Assembly (NCBI GenBank): GCA_934462925.1 | Contig: CAKSIT010000001.1 | Coordinates: forward strand, 310,001-374,000 | Length of the DNA: 64,000 bases | Direction of reading: 5' to 3' | Source of the DNA: an uncultured Oscillospiraceae bacterium | Lineage (GTDB): Bacteria; Bacillota; Clostridia; Oscillospirales; Ruminococcaceae | Shown here: positions 23,777 to 32,712 of the stretch, piece after piece | Numbering within the stretch: the first letter of the stretch is position 1 | How the letters are laid out: every line of letters begins with the position of its first letter | Position numbers and translations under genes: made by a program | Notes under the pieces: model-generated | The model's input: only the letters and a program-made list of their open reading frames with translations | Told to the model about the DNA's origin: nothing | The model's database searches: none

Positions 23777-23875
23777 ATGCAGGCGGTCAGGCGCGGGGCA
23801 GTCCCGTTGCAGACCCGAAAAGATGAGGCCAGGAACAATTATGCCAGAGTATTTATCCCCGGGCGTGTATGTTGA
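23777..23875 (+). CDS. possible 32-residue leader peptide overlapping the sheath start
   Basis: ATG 23777 has the best ribosome site of the region (AGGAGG at 23761-23766) and opens a 32-codon frame (begins MQAVRRGAVPLQTR) that ends 35 bases inside the sheath gene. The sheath ATG itself has only a weak AGGA. Coupling of sheath translation to this frame is possible; the peptide itself may have no function. Confidence 0.35.
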   Translation: MQAVRRGAVPLQTRKDEARNNYARVFIPGRVC

Positions 23876-25607
23876 GGAGTATGAGTCGGGCGCAGTCCCC
23901 ATGGAGGGCGTTGGCACAAGCACGGCGGGCTTTATCGGCCTTGCCGAAAAGGGCGACGTCATCGGCAAGCCTCAGCTTGTAACAAGCTTCAGCGACTATA
24001 TGCGCATTTTCGGCGGCTACCTGTCCGAAACCAAGTACGGCGACAAGCGCTACCTGCCCTACGCTGTCGAGCATTTCTTCATCAACGGCGGCTCGAGAGC
24101 GTTTGTAATGCGCGTTTGCCCTGCTGACGCAAAGGCTGCGGCAACAAAGTCGGATTCCGTTCTCAGCTTTATCGCAAAGAACCCCGGCGAGTGGGGCAAC
24201 CGCATAAAGGTTACGGTATCCCCGGTTTCGCGCGTTAAGACGCAGGTTTACGAGGTAGAGGGCAATTCCGCTACGGTAAGAAGCGTTGACGGTTTCAACA
24301 TCGGCGACGTTGTTGAGTTTGCAGACGGAAAGACCTCCGTTTACAACAAGATAACCGCTATTGAGGAAAAGACCATCACTTTCGAGAACCCCGTAAATCC
24401 CTCCATTATCGACAAGAACCTTGTTCCCACGAAGTTCGTAAAGAGCTGTGAGATAGACGTTTCCGTAAAGTACGGCGACGCTAAGGAAGACTACCTGTTC
24501 GTATCCCTCAACACCGAGAGCGCGGACTACATAGTTTCCAGAATGGCAAAGAGCGAGCTTGTTACCGTAGGGGTTGGCGAGACTAAGCCCGCAGCTAAGC
24601 CCGCTGACGCAAAGGACAAGAAGGACGCTCCCGCAGCGCCCGCAGCGGCAGGCATTGCAGCGCCGTTCGAGGCGGTCGGCGGCAAGGGCGACGCTATGAT
24701 AATGCAGCTTTCCGGCGGTACGGACGGCAACGTAGCAGGCGTTACCGCAGCAGACTACATCGGCAAGGACGAAGGCCCCGGCAGACGTACGGGCATTCAG
24801 GCGTTCATCGAGAACTCCGACGTAAGCCTCATGGCAGTCCCCGGCGTTACCATTCCCGAGGTGCAGATGTCGCTTATCGCGCACTGCGAGAACCTTAAGA
24901 GCCGCTTTGCCGTACTCGATATGCCCAAGGACAGGAAGAAGACGGACGAGCTTCTCGAATACAGGGATATGTTCGACTCCAACTACGCGGCTATGTACCA
25001 CCCGTGGGTACAGATTTTCGACCCGCTTTCCAAGAAGAACATCATAGCTCCTCCCTCGGGTTCTGTACTCGGTATCTATGCGCGCACCGATACTGCCGTA
25101 GGCGTTCACAAAGCGCCCGCAAACGAGGTTGTAAGAGCCTGCACGGGCCTTGCAAGCAGCTACAACACCGCTGAGCAGGACCTGCTCAACCCCAAGGGCG
25201 TAAACCTTATCCGCTCTTTCCCCGGCAGGGGCATAAGAGTATGGGGCGCGAGAACAGTCACCTCCAACGCTACATGGAAGTACATCAACGTTCGCAGACT
25301 GTTCATCTTCCTTGAGGAGTCCATCAGGGCTAACACCAACTGGGTAGTATTCGAGCCGAATACCGAAGCGCTTTGGGGCAGAGTAAAGAGAACCATCGAA
25401 ATGTTCCTTGCAAGCGTATGGAGAAGCGGCGCACTCGCAGGCACATCGCCCTCCGAGGCATTCTTTGTAGAGATAGGCCGCAGCACCATGACGCAGGACG
25501 ACATCGACAACGGCAGACTTATCTGCGTTATCGGCGTAGCTCCCGTTAAGCCCGCTGAGTTCGTAATATTCAGAATCGGTCAGTACACCAGCGAAAGCAA
25601 CGGTTAA
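23841..25607 (+). CDS. contractile tail sheath protein
   Basis: 588 residues from ATG 23841. The N-terminus MPEYLSPGVYVEE, the DYMRIFGGYL region, the ADYIGKDEGPGRRTGIQAFI segment and the C-terminal VWGARTVTSNATWKYINVRR...FVIFRIGQYT are typical of phage/CIS sheath proteins. A central insertion (about 110-330) holds a beta domain and a low-complexity Ala/Lys/Pro linker (KPAAKPADAKDKKDAPAAPA), probably surface exposed. Sheath rings contract to drive the inner tube. Codon choice (ATC, GTT/GTA, AAG) differs from the ATA-rich baseplate genes and suggests high expression. It is the only sheath gene seen here. Confidence 0.95.
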   Translation: MPEYLSPGVYVEEYESGAVPMEGVGTSTAGFIGLAEKGDVIGKPQLVTSFSDYMRIFGGYLSETKYGDKRYLPYAVEHFFINGGSRAFVMRVCPADAKAAATKSDSVLSFIAKNPGEWGNRIKVTVSPVSRVKTQVYEVEGNSATVRSVDGFNIGDVVEFADGKTSVYNKITAIEEKTITFENPVNPSIIDKNLVPTKFVKSCEIDVSVKYGDAKEDYLFVSLNTESADYIVSRMAKSELVTVGVGETKPAAKPADAKDKKDAPAAPAAAGIAAPFEAVGGKGDAMIMQLSGGTDGNVAGVTAADYIGKDEGPGRRTGIQAFIENSDVSLMAVPGVTIPEVQMSLIAHCENLKSRFAVLDMPKDRKKTDELLEYRDMFDSNYAAMYHPWVQIFDPLSKKNIIAPPSGSVLGIYARTDTAVGVHKAPANEVVRACTGLASSYNTAEQDLLNPKGVNLIRSFPGRGIRVWGARTVTSNATWKYINVRRLFIFLEESIRANTNWVVFEPNTEALWGRVKRTIEMFLASVWRSGALAGTSPSEAFFVEIGRSTMTQDDIDNGRLICVIGVAPVKPAEFVIFRIGQYTSESNG

Positions 25608-25635
25608 TATTTTTTGAGGAAAGGAATGATAGAAG

Positions 25636-26124
25636 ATGGCTGAAATCAGATACCCCTTTAAGAATTTCCGCTACAAGGTCGAGTTCAACGGCACGGAAGC
25701 GGCGGGCTTCAGCGAGGTTTCGGGCGCGGACATCTCCGTTGACGTTATCGAATACAGAGAGGGCAACGAGGTGCGCACCACACCGAGAAAGCTCGCAGGC
25801 CTTACAAAGTACGGCAACATAACCCTTAAGTGGGGCGTTGTAGGCTCTATGGAGATGATGGAGTGGCTGCACACCGTAGCTTCGGACAACACCTCCGGCC
25901 CTACGGGCATTGAGCGCAAGACTATCACTATAAAGCTGCTCGACGATACGGGCGCAGACGGCCCCAGCTGGGAGATAATCAACGCATGGCCCACGCGCTA
26001 CTCCGCACCCGAGCTCAGCGGTCTTGGCGGCGAGGTCGCTGTGGAAACGCTTGAGATATGCCATGAGGGCGTAAACCGCATTGACGGCGGCTCTATGGAC
26101 TCCGCAACACCCTCTGAGAACTAA
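25636..26124 (+). CDS. inner tube protein (T4 gp19/Hcp-like)
   Basis: 162 residues beginning MAEIRYPFKNFRYKVEF, with GFSEVSGADISVDVIEYREG, KYGNITLKWGVV and a late VETLEICHEGVNRI. These are the conserved strands of the phage T4-like tail tube family that builds the lumen of contractile injection systems. The ribosome site is GAGGAAAGG. It follows the sheath after 28 bases, the usual order, and shares its ATC/AAG-biased codon use, consistent with a major structural protein. Confidence 0.93.
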   Translation: MAEIRYPFKNFRYKVEFNGTEAAGFSEVSGADISVDVIEYREGNEVRTTPRKLAGLTKYGNITLKWGVVGSMEMMEWLHTVASDNTSGPTGIERKTITIKLLDDTGADGPSWEIINAWPTRYSAPELSGLGGEVAVETLEICHEGVNRIDGGSMDSATPSEN

Positions 26125-26248
26125 TATTACTGCTTGCCGCGCGGTGCTTCACGGCTTCGCGCGGGAGGGCAGGCGTATGTGCTTTTCCCGCGTCTGCGGG
26201 CGCGGGAGGGCGCTTATACGGCAACAAAACAAACGAGGTAAAACCTAA
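26125..26248 (+). other. structured gap after the tube gene
   Basis: 124 bases with several G+C stems (a CCGCGC/GCGCGG pair and CCCGCG/CGCGGG pairs) and no T-tract. It may protect or process the abundant sheath-tube message and reduce read-through to the minor baseplate components. Confidence 0.35.
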
Positions 26249-26614
26249 ATGAGCTTTCAGACCGAATACGAATTTGAACTGCCGAGAGGCTACGTAGACC
26301 AGAACGGCGACGTCCACAAAAAGGGCGTAATGCGCCTTGCAACGGCTGCCGACGAGATAATGCCGCTGCGCGACCCGAGGGTTCAGCAAAACCCCGGCTA
26401 TCTTACGATAATACTGCTTTCGCGAGTTGTAACAAAGCTCGGAACGCTTCAGACTATAAACAACAGGGTCATTGAAAACCTGTTCACCATCGACATGGCG
26501 TTTCTTCAGGACCTGTACCAGCGCATAAATATGCAGGACGTACCCTCCTACAAGGTGATATGCCCCAAATGCGGTCAGGAGTTCGACCTCCCGCTGGATT
26601 TTTTAGAAAAGTAG
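26249..26614 (+). CDS. CIS tail assembly/baseplate accessory protein with a C-terminal CxxC
   Basis: 121 residues: FELPRGYVDQNGDVHKKGVM, then MRLATAADEIMPLRDPRVQQ, LTIILLSRVVTKLG and a C-terminal CPKCGQEFDLP. This pattern resembles the short protein found just after the tube gene in many CIS loci, comparable in place to phage tail assembly chaperone proteins. The single CxxC near the end could complete a metal site in a dimer. The next frame begins 5 bases after its stop, overlapping the same pair position typical of this family with DUF6760. Confidence 0.7.
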   Translation: MSFQTEYEFELPRGYVDQNGDVHKKGVMRLATAADEIMPLRDPRVQQNPGYLTIILLSRVVTKLGTLQTINNRVIENLFTIDMAFLQDLYQRINMQDVPSYKVICPKCGQEFDLPLDFLEK

Positions 26615-26619
26615 AGCTT

Positions 26620-26802
26620 GTGCTGTATCCCGAGGATAAGCTCTATGAAGAAACAGCATTTCTGGGATATTATCTGCACTGGTCGCACGACGAGGTAATG
26701 AATCTCGACCACAAGGAGCGCCGCAGGTGGTGCGCCGAGATATCGAAGATTAACAAGAAGCTGAGCGGTCAGGCGGAGAAGAAGAACATATTTGAGAAGT
26801 GA
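26620..26802 (+). CDS. DUF6760 family protein
   Basis: 60 residues from GTG 26620; no ATG is available, and the frame is open further upstream inside the preceding gene. LYEETAFLGYYLHWSHDEVM, NLDHKERRRWCAEISKINKK matches DUF6760, a short helical protein encoded with the tail assembly protein in CIS loci. Its function is unknown; by position it is probably an assembly chaperone part. No clear ribosome site, so translation is probably coupled to the gene before it. Confidence 0.75.
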   Translation: MLYPEDKLYEETAFLGYYLHWSHDEVMNLDHKERRRWCAEISKINKKLSGQAEKKNIFEK

Positions 26803-26818
26803 GCGCGGAGGTGGGCTT

Positions 26819-27244
26819 TTGAGCGAGAAATACACAGGCAGCAATTTCAGAGTGCTTATAGCCCCGATAGAGCTTCGCGGAAACTTTTCGTCAGTTTCCG
26901 GGCTTGGCTCGGAGATGGAATACGAGGTACTGAGCGAGGGCGGGAACTTCACCGCGCCCGTGCTGCTGCCGCGCGGCATGAAGTACCAGAACATCGTTCT
27001 CGAACGCGGCACGGTGTCCGCAGAGCCGCTTGCGATATGGTTCGCGCAGCTGCAAACGGGCATTCAGACGCGGCTGCCCATGATAATCACGATGATGGAC
27101 AGCGCGGGCGTTCCCGTAAAAATATGGACGGTGCTTGACGCAATGCCTGTTAAGGTGGATTATTCCACCATGGACGCCATGAGCGGCAGCGTTGCAACGA
27201 CTACCGTGGAGTTCGCCCACGGGGAGATAATCACGATTCTTTAA
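26819..27244 (+). CDS. second tube-type protein (T4 gp19-like)
   Basis: 141 residues from TTG 26819, which is preceded by GGAGGTG at good spacing. FRVLIAPIELRGNFSSVSGL, MEYEVLSEGGNFTAP, LERGTVSAEPLAIWF and a final TTTVEFAHGEIITIL follow the same strand order as the main tube protein. In Afp/PVC loci a second tube paralogue (Afp5) sits at the same place and forms the first ring on the baseplate hub; that role is likely here. Confidence 0.82.
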   Translation: MSEKYTGSNFRVLIAPIELRGNFSSVSGLGSEMEYEVLSEGGNFTAPVLLPRGMKYQNIVLERGTVSAEPLAIWFAQLQTGIQTRLPMIITMMDSAGVPVKIWTVLDAMPVKVDYSTMDAMSGSVATTTVEFAHGEIITIL

Positions 27245-27279
27245 CGTTTATACGCGCATAAGCAGGGAGGAGGGGAGCT

Positions 27280-30200
27280 ATGTTGAAAACAGCGCAGACA
27301 AGACTGCTGCCGCAGTATATCGGCATAGGCGAGCCCTCGCTCATACGTCCCCTTTGCGCGCCCATAATGCCCGACGATTCGTTCGGCACGGACGTTGCGG
27401 GGAGATATTCCGAGCGCGTTTATTCTCTCTGGAAAAGGCTCAGCCTTGTCTATGCTGAGGAGGGCGTTCAGGCCGCTGCGCCCGAAAAGCCGCCCGTTAT
27501 CGTCAACAGCTTCACGTCAAGGGTGCTGGTGCAGCTTTTTGCGGGAAATCAGTTCAACAGGCTGGTTAAGTACGACCAGCCAAACTCTGTTTTTTCAACA
27601 AAGTTTTCTGCGGCGGCTAAGACCGAGAAAAAGCGCGCCGCTGCGGAGCTTGTGCGCTACATTTCCGAGCGCACGGAGCTTACCGCGGCGCTTGAGGATT
27701 TTGGCAGAACGCTTTCGGGGACGGCTTCGGAGCGCGGCGCTTTCGTGGCGCTGGCGGCGCTTTCGCGCATTTCTGCGGGTAAGCTCACGGACGGCGGCCG
27801 CAGGGCGGTAGAAGCGCTTTCCGCCGCGATATCCGAAACCGACGGCGCAGCGGCGCAGACGGCGGCGGAGCTTTCCCGCGCGGCTGACGAGCGCACGGCG
27901 CAGGAGCTGGGCGAAAAACTCACGGAGCTTACGCGCAGGTATTCTGCGGCGGCGGAGAAAAACAGGGCGCTTTCCGCGGCGGTGGAGTATGCAAAGGAGC
28001 TTATCGAGAGCGGCTCTGCCGAAAAGGCTGCGCCCGAGGCGATTTCGCGCGCGGCGCTCGAGCGGTTCGACAAGCGCTGCGGCGTGCAGGGCGCGGCTGC
28101 GGAGCGGCTTCGCGCGCTTTCGGAGCGCACGGAGCAGGGCGGGCTTCCCGCAGGCGAGGGCGCGGCGCGCGTAATATCGGCGCAGCGTCAGGCTCGGGCA
28201 GGACTTATGGGCGCGGAAGCTGAAACGGCGGCGCTTGCCGCGGGCGTACTCGCAGGGCGCGCCGCAGCGTATCCCGCTTATTCGGCGGGAGCGCTTCTGC
28301 CCGTTACGGCTAACATCGGGTCTGCGGACGTTCCCACCGCAAGAACGCGCGCGGGAGAGCCGCTTGTGTACGCGCAGGACAGCGTGCAGGCAGAGGGCGC
28401 GCAGGCGTTCGGCGCGGATATTGCGGCTTCGGTGGCGCGGCGCGTGGTAAAGGCTGCGGGGCTTATGTCTGCGGGCAGCCCGAACTCGGCTGTCGGCGGT
28501 TCGGCAGCGGGCAGCGGCGCTGCTTCGGCGGTTGGCGCTGCGAACGCAGGCGTTGGCGGTTCTGCCGCGGCTGTCGGGGCTATGGCGGCGCAGCGTGCGG
28601 TAGGTGCGGAGAGTATTTTGAGCAGAGCTTCGCGCAACATAGCCGACAAGTCCGCGCCTGAGCGGCGCGCGGTTCGCGGGGCAGGCTCGGAGAGCGCGGC
28701 GAACGCGGCGCAGTATGCGGGGCTTGCAGGTTCGGGCGCTGGCGGATTTTACAGAGTTCTGTCAGAGTACGCTCAAACGGCGCAGCTGCGCAAAATCGCG
28801 CAGAGCAGCAGCTTTTTGTTCGGCGAGGCATTTGCACGCAACGGCGAGAACGGTTCGGACGGCGCAACAGGCGCTGACGGCACAAACGCCGCGCGCGGAA
28901 TTGACGGCACAAATGGCGCAAACGCCACGCCCGCCACCCCCGCCAAGGGAACAGTCCTTCCCGTTGAAGCAGCTCACGGAGCGCTTTCACGCGCAGGCGA
29001 GGTTGTATTCGCGCAGAACGGCGAGAACGGTGCAAACGGTTCGGACGGTGCAACAGGCGCTGACGGCACAAACGGCGTGCGCGGAATTGACGGCACAAAT
29101 GGCACAAACGCCGCGCCCGCCAAGGGTACAGTCCTGCCCGTTGAAGCAACACGTGGAGCGCTCTCCCGTGCAGGCGAGGTTGTATTCGCGCAAAATGGCG
29201 AGAACGGCGCAAACGGTTCGGACGGCGCGACAGGCGCTGACGGTGCAAACGCTGCGCCCGCCACCCTCGCCAAGGGAACAGTCCTGCCCGTTGAAGCAAC
29301 ACGCGGAACGCTTTCACGCGCAGGCGAGGTTGTGTTCGCGCAGAACGGCGAGAACGGTGCAAACGGTTCGGACGGTGCAACAGGCGCTGACGGCGCAAAC
29401 GGCGTGCGCGGAAATGACGGCTTAAATGGCACAAACGCCACCCCCGCCAAGGGAACAGTCCTGCCCGTTGAAGCAACACGCGGAACGCTTTCACGCCCGA
29501 GCGAGGTTGTGTTCGCGCAGAATGGCGAGAACGGTGCAAACGGTTCGGACGGCGTTACAGGCGCTGACGGCGCAAACGGCGCGCGCGGAATTGACGGCAC
29601 AAATGGCGCAAACGGCATGAACGCCACCCCCGCCAAGGGAACAGTCCTGCCCGTTGAAGCAACTCACGGAGCGCTTTCACGCGCAGGCGAGGTAGTGTTC
29701 GCGCAGAACGGCGAGAACGGTGCAAATGGTTCGGACGGCGCGACAGGCGCTTACGGCTCAAACGGAGCGCGCGGAAATGACGGCACAAACGGCACAAACG
29801 CCGCGCCTGCCGCCCCCACCAAGGGTACGGTTCTGCCCGTAGAAGCAACACGCGGAGCGCTTTCCCGCCCGAGCGAGTTTGTGTTCGCGCAGAACGGCGA
29901 GAACGGTGCAAACGGTTCGGACGGCGTTACAGGCGCTGACGGCACAAACGGACTGCGCAGAAATGACGGCACAAACGGCACAAACGCCGCGCCCGCCACC
30001 CCCGCCAAGGGAACAGTCCTGCCCGTTGAAGCAACACGCGGAACGCTTTCACGCGCAGGCGAGGTTGTGTTCGCGCAGAACGGCGAGAACGGTGCAAACG
30101 GTTCGGACGGCGTTACAGGCGCTTACGGCTCAAACGGCGCGCGCGGAATTGACGGCACAAATGGCACAAACGCCGCACCCGCCAAGGGAACAGTCCTGCC

Positions 30201-31959
30201 CGTTGAAGCAGTTCGTGGAGCGCTCTCCCGCCCGAGCGAGGTTGTATTCGCGCAGAATGGCGAGAACGGTGCAAATGGTTCGGACGGCACAAACGGTGCG
30301 CGAGGAATTGACGGCACAAATGGCGCAAACGCTGCGCCCGCCACCCCCGCCAAAGGAACAGTCCTGCCCGTTGAAGCAACACGCGGAACGCTCTCCCGCA
30401 CGAGCGAGTTTGTGTTCGCGCAAAACGGCGAGAACGGTGCAAATGGTTCGGACGGTGCAACAGGCGCTGACGGCGCAAACGGCGCGCGCGGAATTGACGG
30501 CGCAAACGTCACAAACGCCACCCCCGCCAAGGGAACAGTCCTGCCCGTTGAAGCAACACGCGGAATGCTCTCCCGCACGAGCGAGGTTGTATTCGCGCAG
30601 AATGGCGAGAACGGTGCAAACGGTTCGGACGGCGTTACAGGCGCTGACGGCGCAAACGGACTGCGCGGAAATGACGGCACAAACGCCACCCCCGCCAAGG
30701 GAACAGTCCTGCCCGTTGAAGCAACACGCGGAGCGCTTTCGAGCGCGGGTGAGGTTGTGTTCGCGCAAAACGGCGAGAACGGTGCAAATGGTTCGGACGG
30801 CTCAAACGGCGCAAACGCCACCCCCGCCAAGGGAACAGTCCTGCCCGTTGAAGCAACACGCGGAATGCTCTCCCGCACGAGCGAGGTTGTATTCGCGCAA
30901 AACGGCGAGAACGGTGCAAACGGTTCGGACGGCGTTACAGGCGCTGACGGCGCAAACGGAGCGCGCGGAAATGACGGCTTAAATGGCACAAACGACGCGC
31001 CCGCCACCCCCGCCAAGGGAACAGTTCTGCCCGTTGAAGCAGCTCACGGAGCGCTTTCACGCGCAGGCGAGGTTGTGTTCGCGCAGAACGGCGAGAACGG
31101 TTCGGACGGCACAAACGGAGCGCGAGGAATTGACGGCACAAACGGCGCAGCAAGCGCAAACAGCTCAACCGCGCGCAAAGCGGGCAGAATACTCCCCGCA
31201 GGCGGAACGGTACGCGCCGCGGCAGGTCCGCACAAGCCGCAAAGCACGGCGGACAGCGGTATAAGCCGCGCCGTTATGGACAGACTTGACCCGCAGACGG
31301 CGAGCGCGCTCGCGGGGCTGGTGCGCGAGGCAAAGGGCGCAGGGCAGGGCGCGGTGTATACCGCGAGGATAGTTCCTGCGCAAACGGAGCATGGCGCGCA
31401 GGAATTGTCTTATGCGCAGACCGAGGGCGGTATCTCGCAGGCGGCGGATTCTGGCGGCGGAATAAGCGCCAATGCCATGCGTATAATGCTTATGAATCTC
31501 AGAACCGCCGCGCTTTCAAGGAAGCATACCGAACTGCGAACGCAAAACGTAAGCCGCCACAATCAGAATGTGATTCTCTCGGCGAACGCGCCCGCAAGGA
31601 AATACGACGCGCCGTATCTTGCAATGAGAAGCGCCGTAACGTTCCGCACAACGGAGAGCGCCGACATAGTAATGCTAGCGCCTCCCGTGGAAATGGACAG
31701 ATTCTCCGCCGAAAGCGGATATTCGCGGCAAATGCCGCCCATAGAGTTCAAGCAGCGCGAGGAAGCGCCCGCGCCGCCCGCGCCGCCGCCCGCGGCAAAG
31801 CCAAAGGCGGTATCCAAAACAACCGAGCAAATCGTCCGCACACAGCTACCAAAGGGGCTTGACGGTTTAAGCTACGCGGAAATATCGCGGCTTGCGGATA
31901 AGGTCTACGCGCAGATAGAAGCGCGGCTCAACCGCGAGCGCATACGCAGAGGTCTGTAA
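27280..31959 (+). CDS. giant CIS-associated protein with 14 collagen-like repeat blocks
   Basis: 1559 residues in three parts. Residues 1-~515: an N-terminal domain (MLKTAQTRLLPQYIGIGEPS...) followed by Ala/Glu-rich helices and a Gly/Ala/Ser-rich stretch. About 520-1300: 14 repeats of 44-62 residues, each starting VFAQNGENGANGSDG with 5-11 Gly-X-Y triplets (for example GTNGVRGIDGTNGTN) followed by a conserved linker AKGTVLPVEATRGALSRAGEV. C-terminal ~250 residues: a helical region ending SRLADKVYAQIEARLNRERI. Triplets are rich in Asn, Asp, Thr and Ala and nearly lack Pro. The C-terminal helix resembles, from memory, that of a variable protein before the LysM gene in other CIS loci. It has no signal peptide. 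It could be a spacer, fibre or length-determining part. Confidence 0.8.
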   Translation: MLKTAQTRLLPQYIGIGEPSLIRPLCAPIMPDDSFGTDVAGRYSERVYSLWKRLSLVYAEEGVQAAAPEKPPVIVNSFTSRVLVQLFAGNQFNRLVKYDQPNSVFSTKFSAAAKTEKKRAAAELVRYISERTELTAALEDFGRTLSGTASERGAFVALAALSRISAGKLTDGGRRAVEALSAAISETDGAAAQTAAELSRAADERTAQELGEKLTELTRRYSAAAEKNRALSAAVEYAKELIESGSAEKAAPEAISRAALERFDKRCGVQGAAAERLRALSERTEQGGLPAGEGAARVISAQRQARAGLMGAEAETAALAAGVLAGRAAAYPAYSAGALLPVTANIGSADVPTARTRAGEPLVYAQDSVQAEGAQAFGADIAASVARRVVKAAGLMSAGSPNSAVGGSAAGSGAASAVGAANAGVGGSAAAVGAMAAQRAVGAESILSRASRNIADKSAPERRAVRGAGSESAANAAQYAGLAGSGAGGFYRVLSEYAQTAQLRKIAQSSSFLFGEAFARNGENGSDGATGADGTNAARGIDGTNGANATPATPAKGTVLPVEAAHGALSRAGEVVFAQNGENGANGSDGATGADGTNGVRGIDGTNGTNAAPAKGTVLPVEATRGALSRAGEVVFAQNGENGANGSDGATGADGANAAPATLAKGTVLPVEATRGTLSRAGEVVFAQNGENGANGSDGATGADGANGVRGNDGLNGTNATPAKGTVLPVEATRGTLSRPSEVVFAQNGENGANGSDGVTGADGANGARGIDGTNGANGMNATPAKGTVLPVEATHGALSRAGEVVFAQNGENGANGSDGATGAYGSNGARGNDGTNGTNAAPAAPTKGTVLPVEATRGALSRPSEFVFAQNGENGANGSDGVTGADGTNGLRRNDGTNGTNAAPATPAKGTVLPVEATRGTLSRAGEVVFAQNGENGANGSDGVTGAYGSNGARGIDGTNGTNAAPAKGTVLPVEAVRGALSRPSEVVFAQNGENGANGSDGTNGARGIDGTNGANAAPATPAKGTVLPVEATRGTLSRTSEFVFAQNGENGANGSDGATGADGANGARGIDGANVTNATPAKGTVLPVEATRGMLSRTSEVVFAQNGENGANGSDGVTGADGANGLRGNDGTNATPAKGTVLPVEATRGALSSAGEVVFAQNGENGANGSDGSNGANATPAKGTVLPVEATRGMLSRTSEVVFAQNGENGANGSDGVTGADGANGARGNDGLNGTNDAPATPAKGTVLPVEAAHGALSRAGEVVFAQNGENGSDGTNGARGIDGTNGAASANSSTARKAGRILPAGGTVRAAAGPHKPQSTADSGISRAVMDRLDPQTASALAGLVREAKGAGQGAVYTARIVPAQTEHGAQELSYAQTEGGISQAADSGGGISANAMRIMLMNLRTAALSRKHTELRTQNVSRHNQNVILSANAPARKYDAPYLAMRSAVTFRTTESADIVMLAPPVEMDRFSAESGYSRQMPPIEFKQREEAPAPPAPPPAAKPKAVSKTTEQIVRTQLPKGLDGLSYAEISRLADKVYAQIEARLNRERIRRGL
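28834..31170 (+). repeat. coding tandem repeat, 14 units of 132-186 bases
   Basis: Units start with GCGCAGAACGGCGAGAACGG or close variants, for example at about 29009, 29329, 29509, 29689, 29881, 30067, 30247, 30763 and 31081. All length differences are multiples of three. The sequence between units is nearly identical at DNA level, which points to recent expansion or homogenisation by recombination. The low-complexity sequence leaves long open frames in other frames; these are not genes. Confidence 0.9.
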
Positions 31960-31976
31960 CAAAGGAGGAATGAGCC

Positions 31977-32678
31977 GTGCTTGGCATGACAAAGGCAAAA
32001 ATAAAGGTGCTTGACGGTGCAAACCAGAAGCTGAACGCCGTGGCTCTGCTGGGGTCAAGCGGTATCCCATGCCTCTTTAACCCGTCGGACTTTACTATCT
32101 CGCGCAGCGTTAATTATGCGGAACACAGCGTACCCGGGCTTGACAAGCCGCTTTTGCAGTTCGTTGGGGGAAGCGCGGACATAATGCGCTTCAGCGTGGT
32201 GTTCGACACCTACGGCGCGGGACTTGCCGCGCAGAACAAAACCGCGGTCGCTTCAGCGCTGCTGCCCGACCCCGCGAAGATAGACGTAAGAAAGTTCACC
32301 GACCCGCTGATGAAAATATCCAATGTCGATTCCGACACCCACGCGCCTAACACCGTGGAGTTCGTGTGGGGTTCGATAAGCTTCAAGGGCTATGTAAAGT
32401 CTGTCGAGCAGCGCTTTACCATGTTCAGTATGTTAGGCACGCCGACAAGGGCGGTAGTCACGATAGAGCTTATTTCCGCGGCGAAGAACAACTTTGTAAG
32501 GAACTCCCCCGACCGCACCAAGGCGCGCACGATATCCGAGGGCGACAGGCTCTACAGCTTTGCCTACGCGGAGTACGGCGACTGCGCTGAGTGGCGCAGG
32601 ATAGCCGACGCGAACGGCATTGACAACCCGCGCAGGCTTGAATCGGGCGTGGACATAATCATACCGCCGATACTCTGA
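31977..32678 (+). CDS. LysM-domain baseplate protein (Afp7-like)
   Basis: 233 residues from GTG 31977 (AAAGGAGGA upstream). The N-terminal ~170 residues follow the CIS tail-core pattern (VLDGANQKLNAV, CLFNPSDFTISRSVNYAEHS, FDTYGAG). A C-terminal LysM motif covers about 180-233 (RTISEGDRLYSFAYAEYG, DNPRRLESGVDIIIPPIL). In phage and CIS such proteins link the hub to the tube or baseplate; the LysM may contact glycan or act structurally. It lies just before the hub gene, the usual order. Confidence 0.88.
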   Translation: MLGMTKAKIKVLDGANQKLNAVALLGSSGIPCLFNPSDFTISRSVNYAEHSVPGLDKPLLQFVGGSADIMRFSVVFDTYGAGLAAQNKTAVASALLPDPAKIDVRKFTDPLMKISNVDSDTHAPNTVEFVWGSISFKGYVKSVEQRFTMFSMLGTPTRAVVTIELISAAKNNFVRNSPDRTKARTISEGDRLYSFAYAEYGDCAEWRRIADANGIDNPRRLESGVDIIIPPIL

Positions 32679-32712
32679 GCGGCGCGCAGATTTTGCGAAA
32701 GGAGGGAGAGCC

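Noticed and set aside
28715..31168. Several long frames on both strands in the collagen repeat region
   Set aside because: They arise because the repeat is open in most frames; only the frame 27280-31959 joins meaningful N- and C-terminal domains and has a ribosome site.
28834..31170. CRISPR array
   Set aside because: The repeats are coding, vary in length by triplets and keep one reading frame; repeat and spacer sizes do not fit an array. No CRISPR array is visible beside the cas genes within the window.
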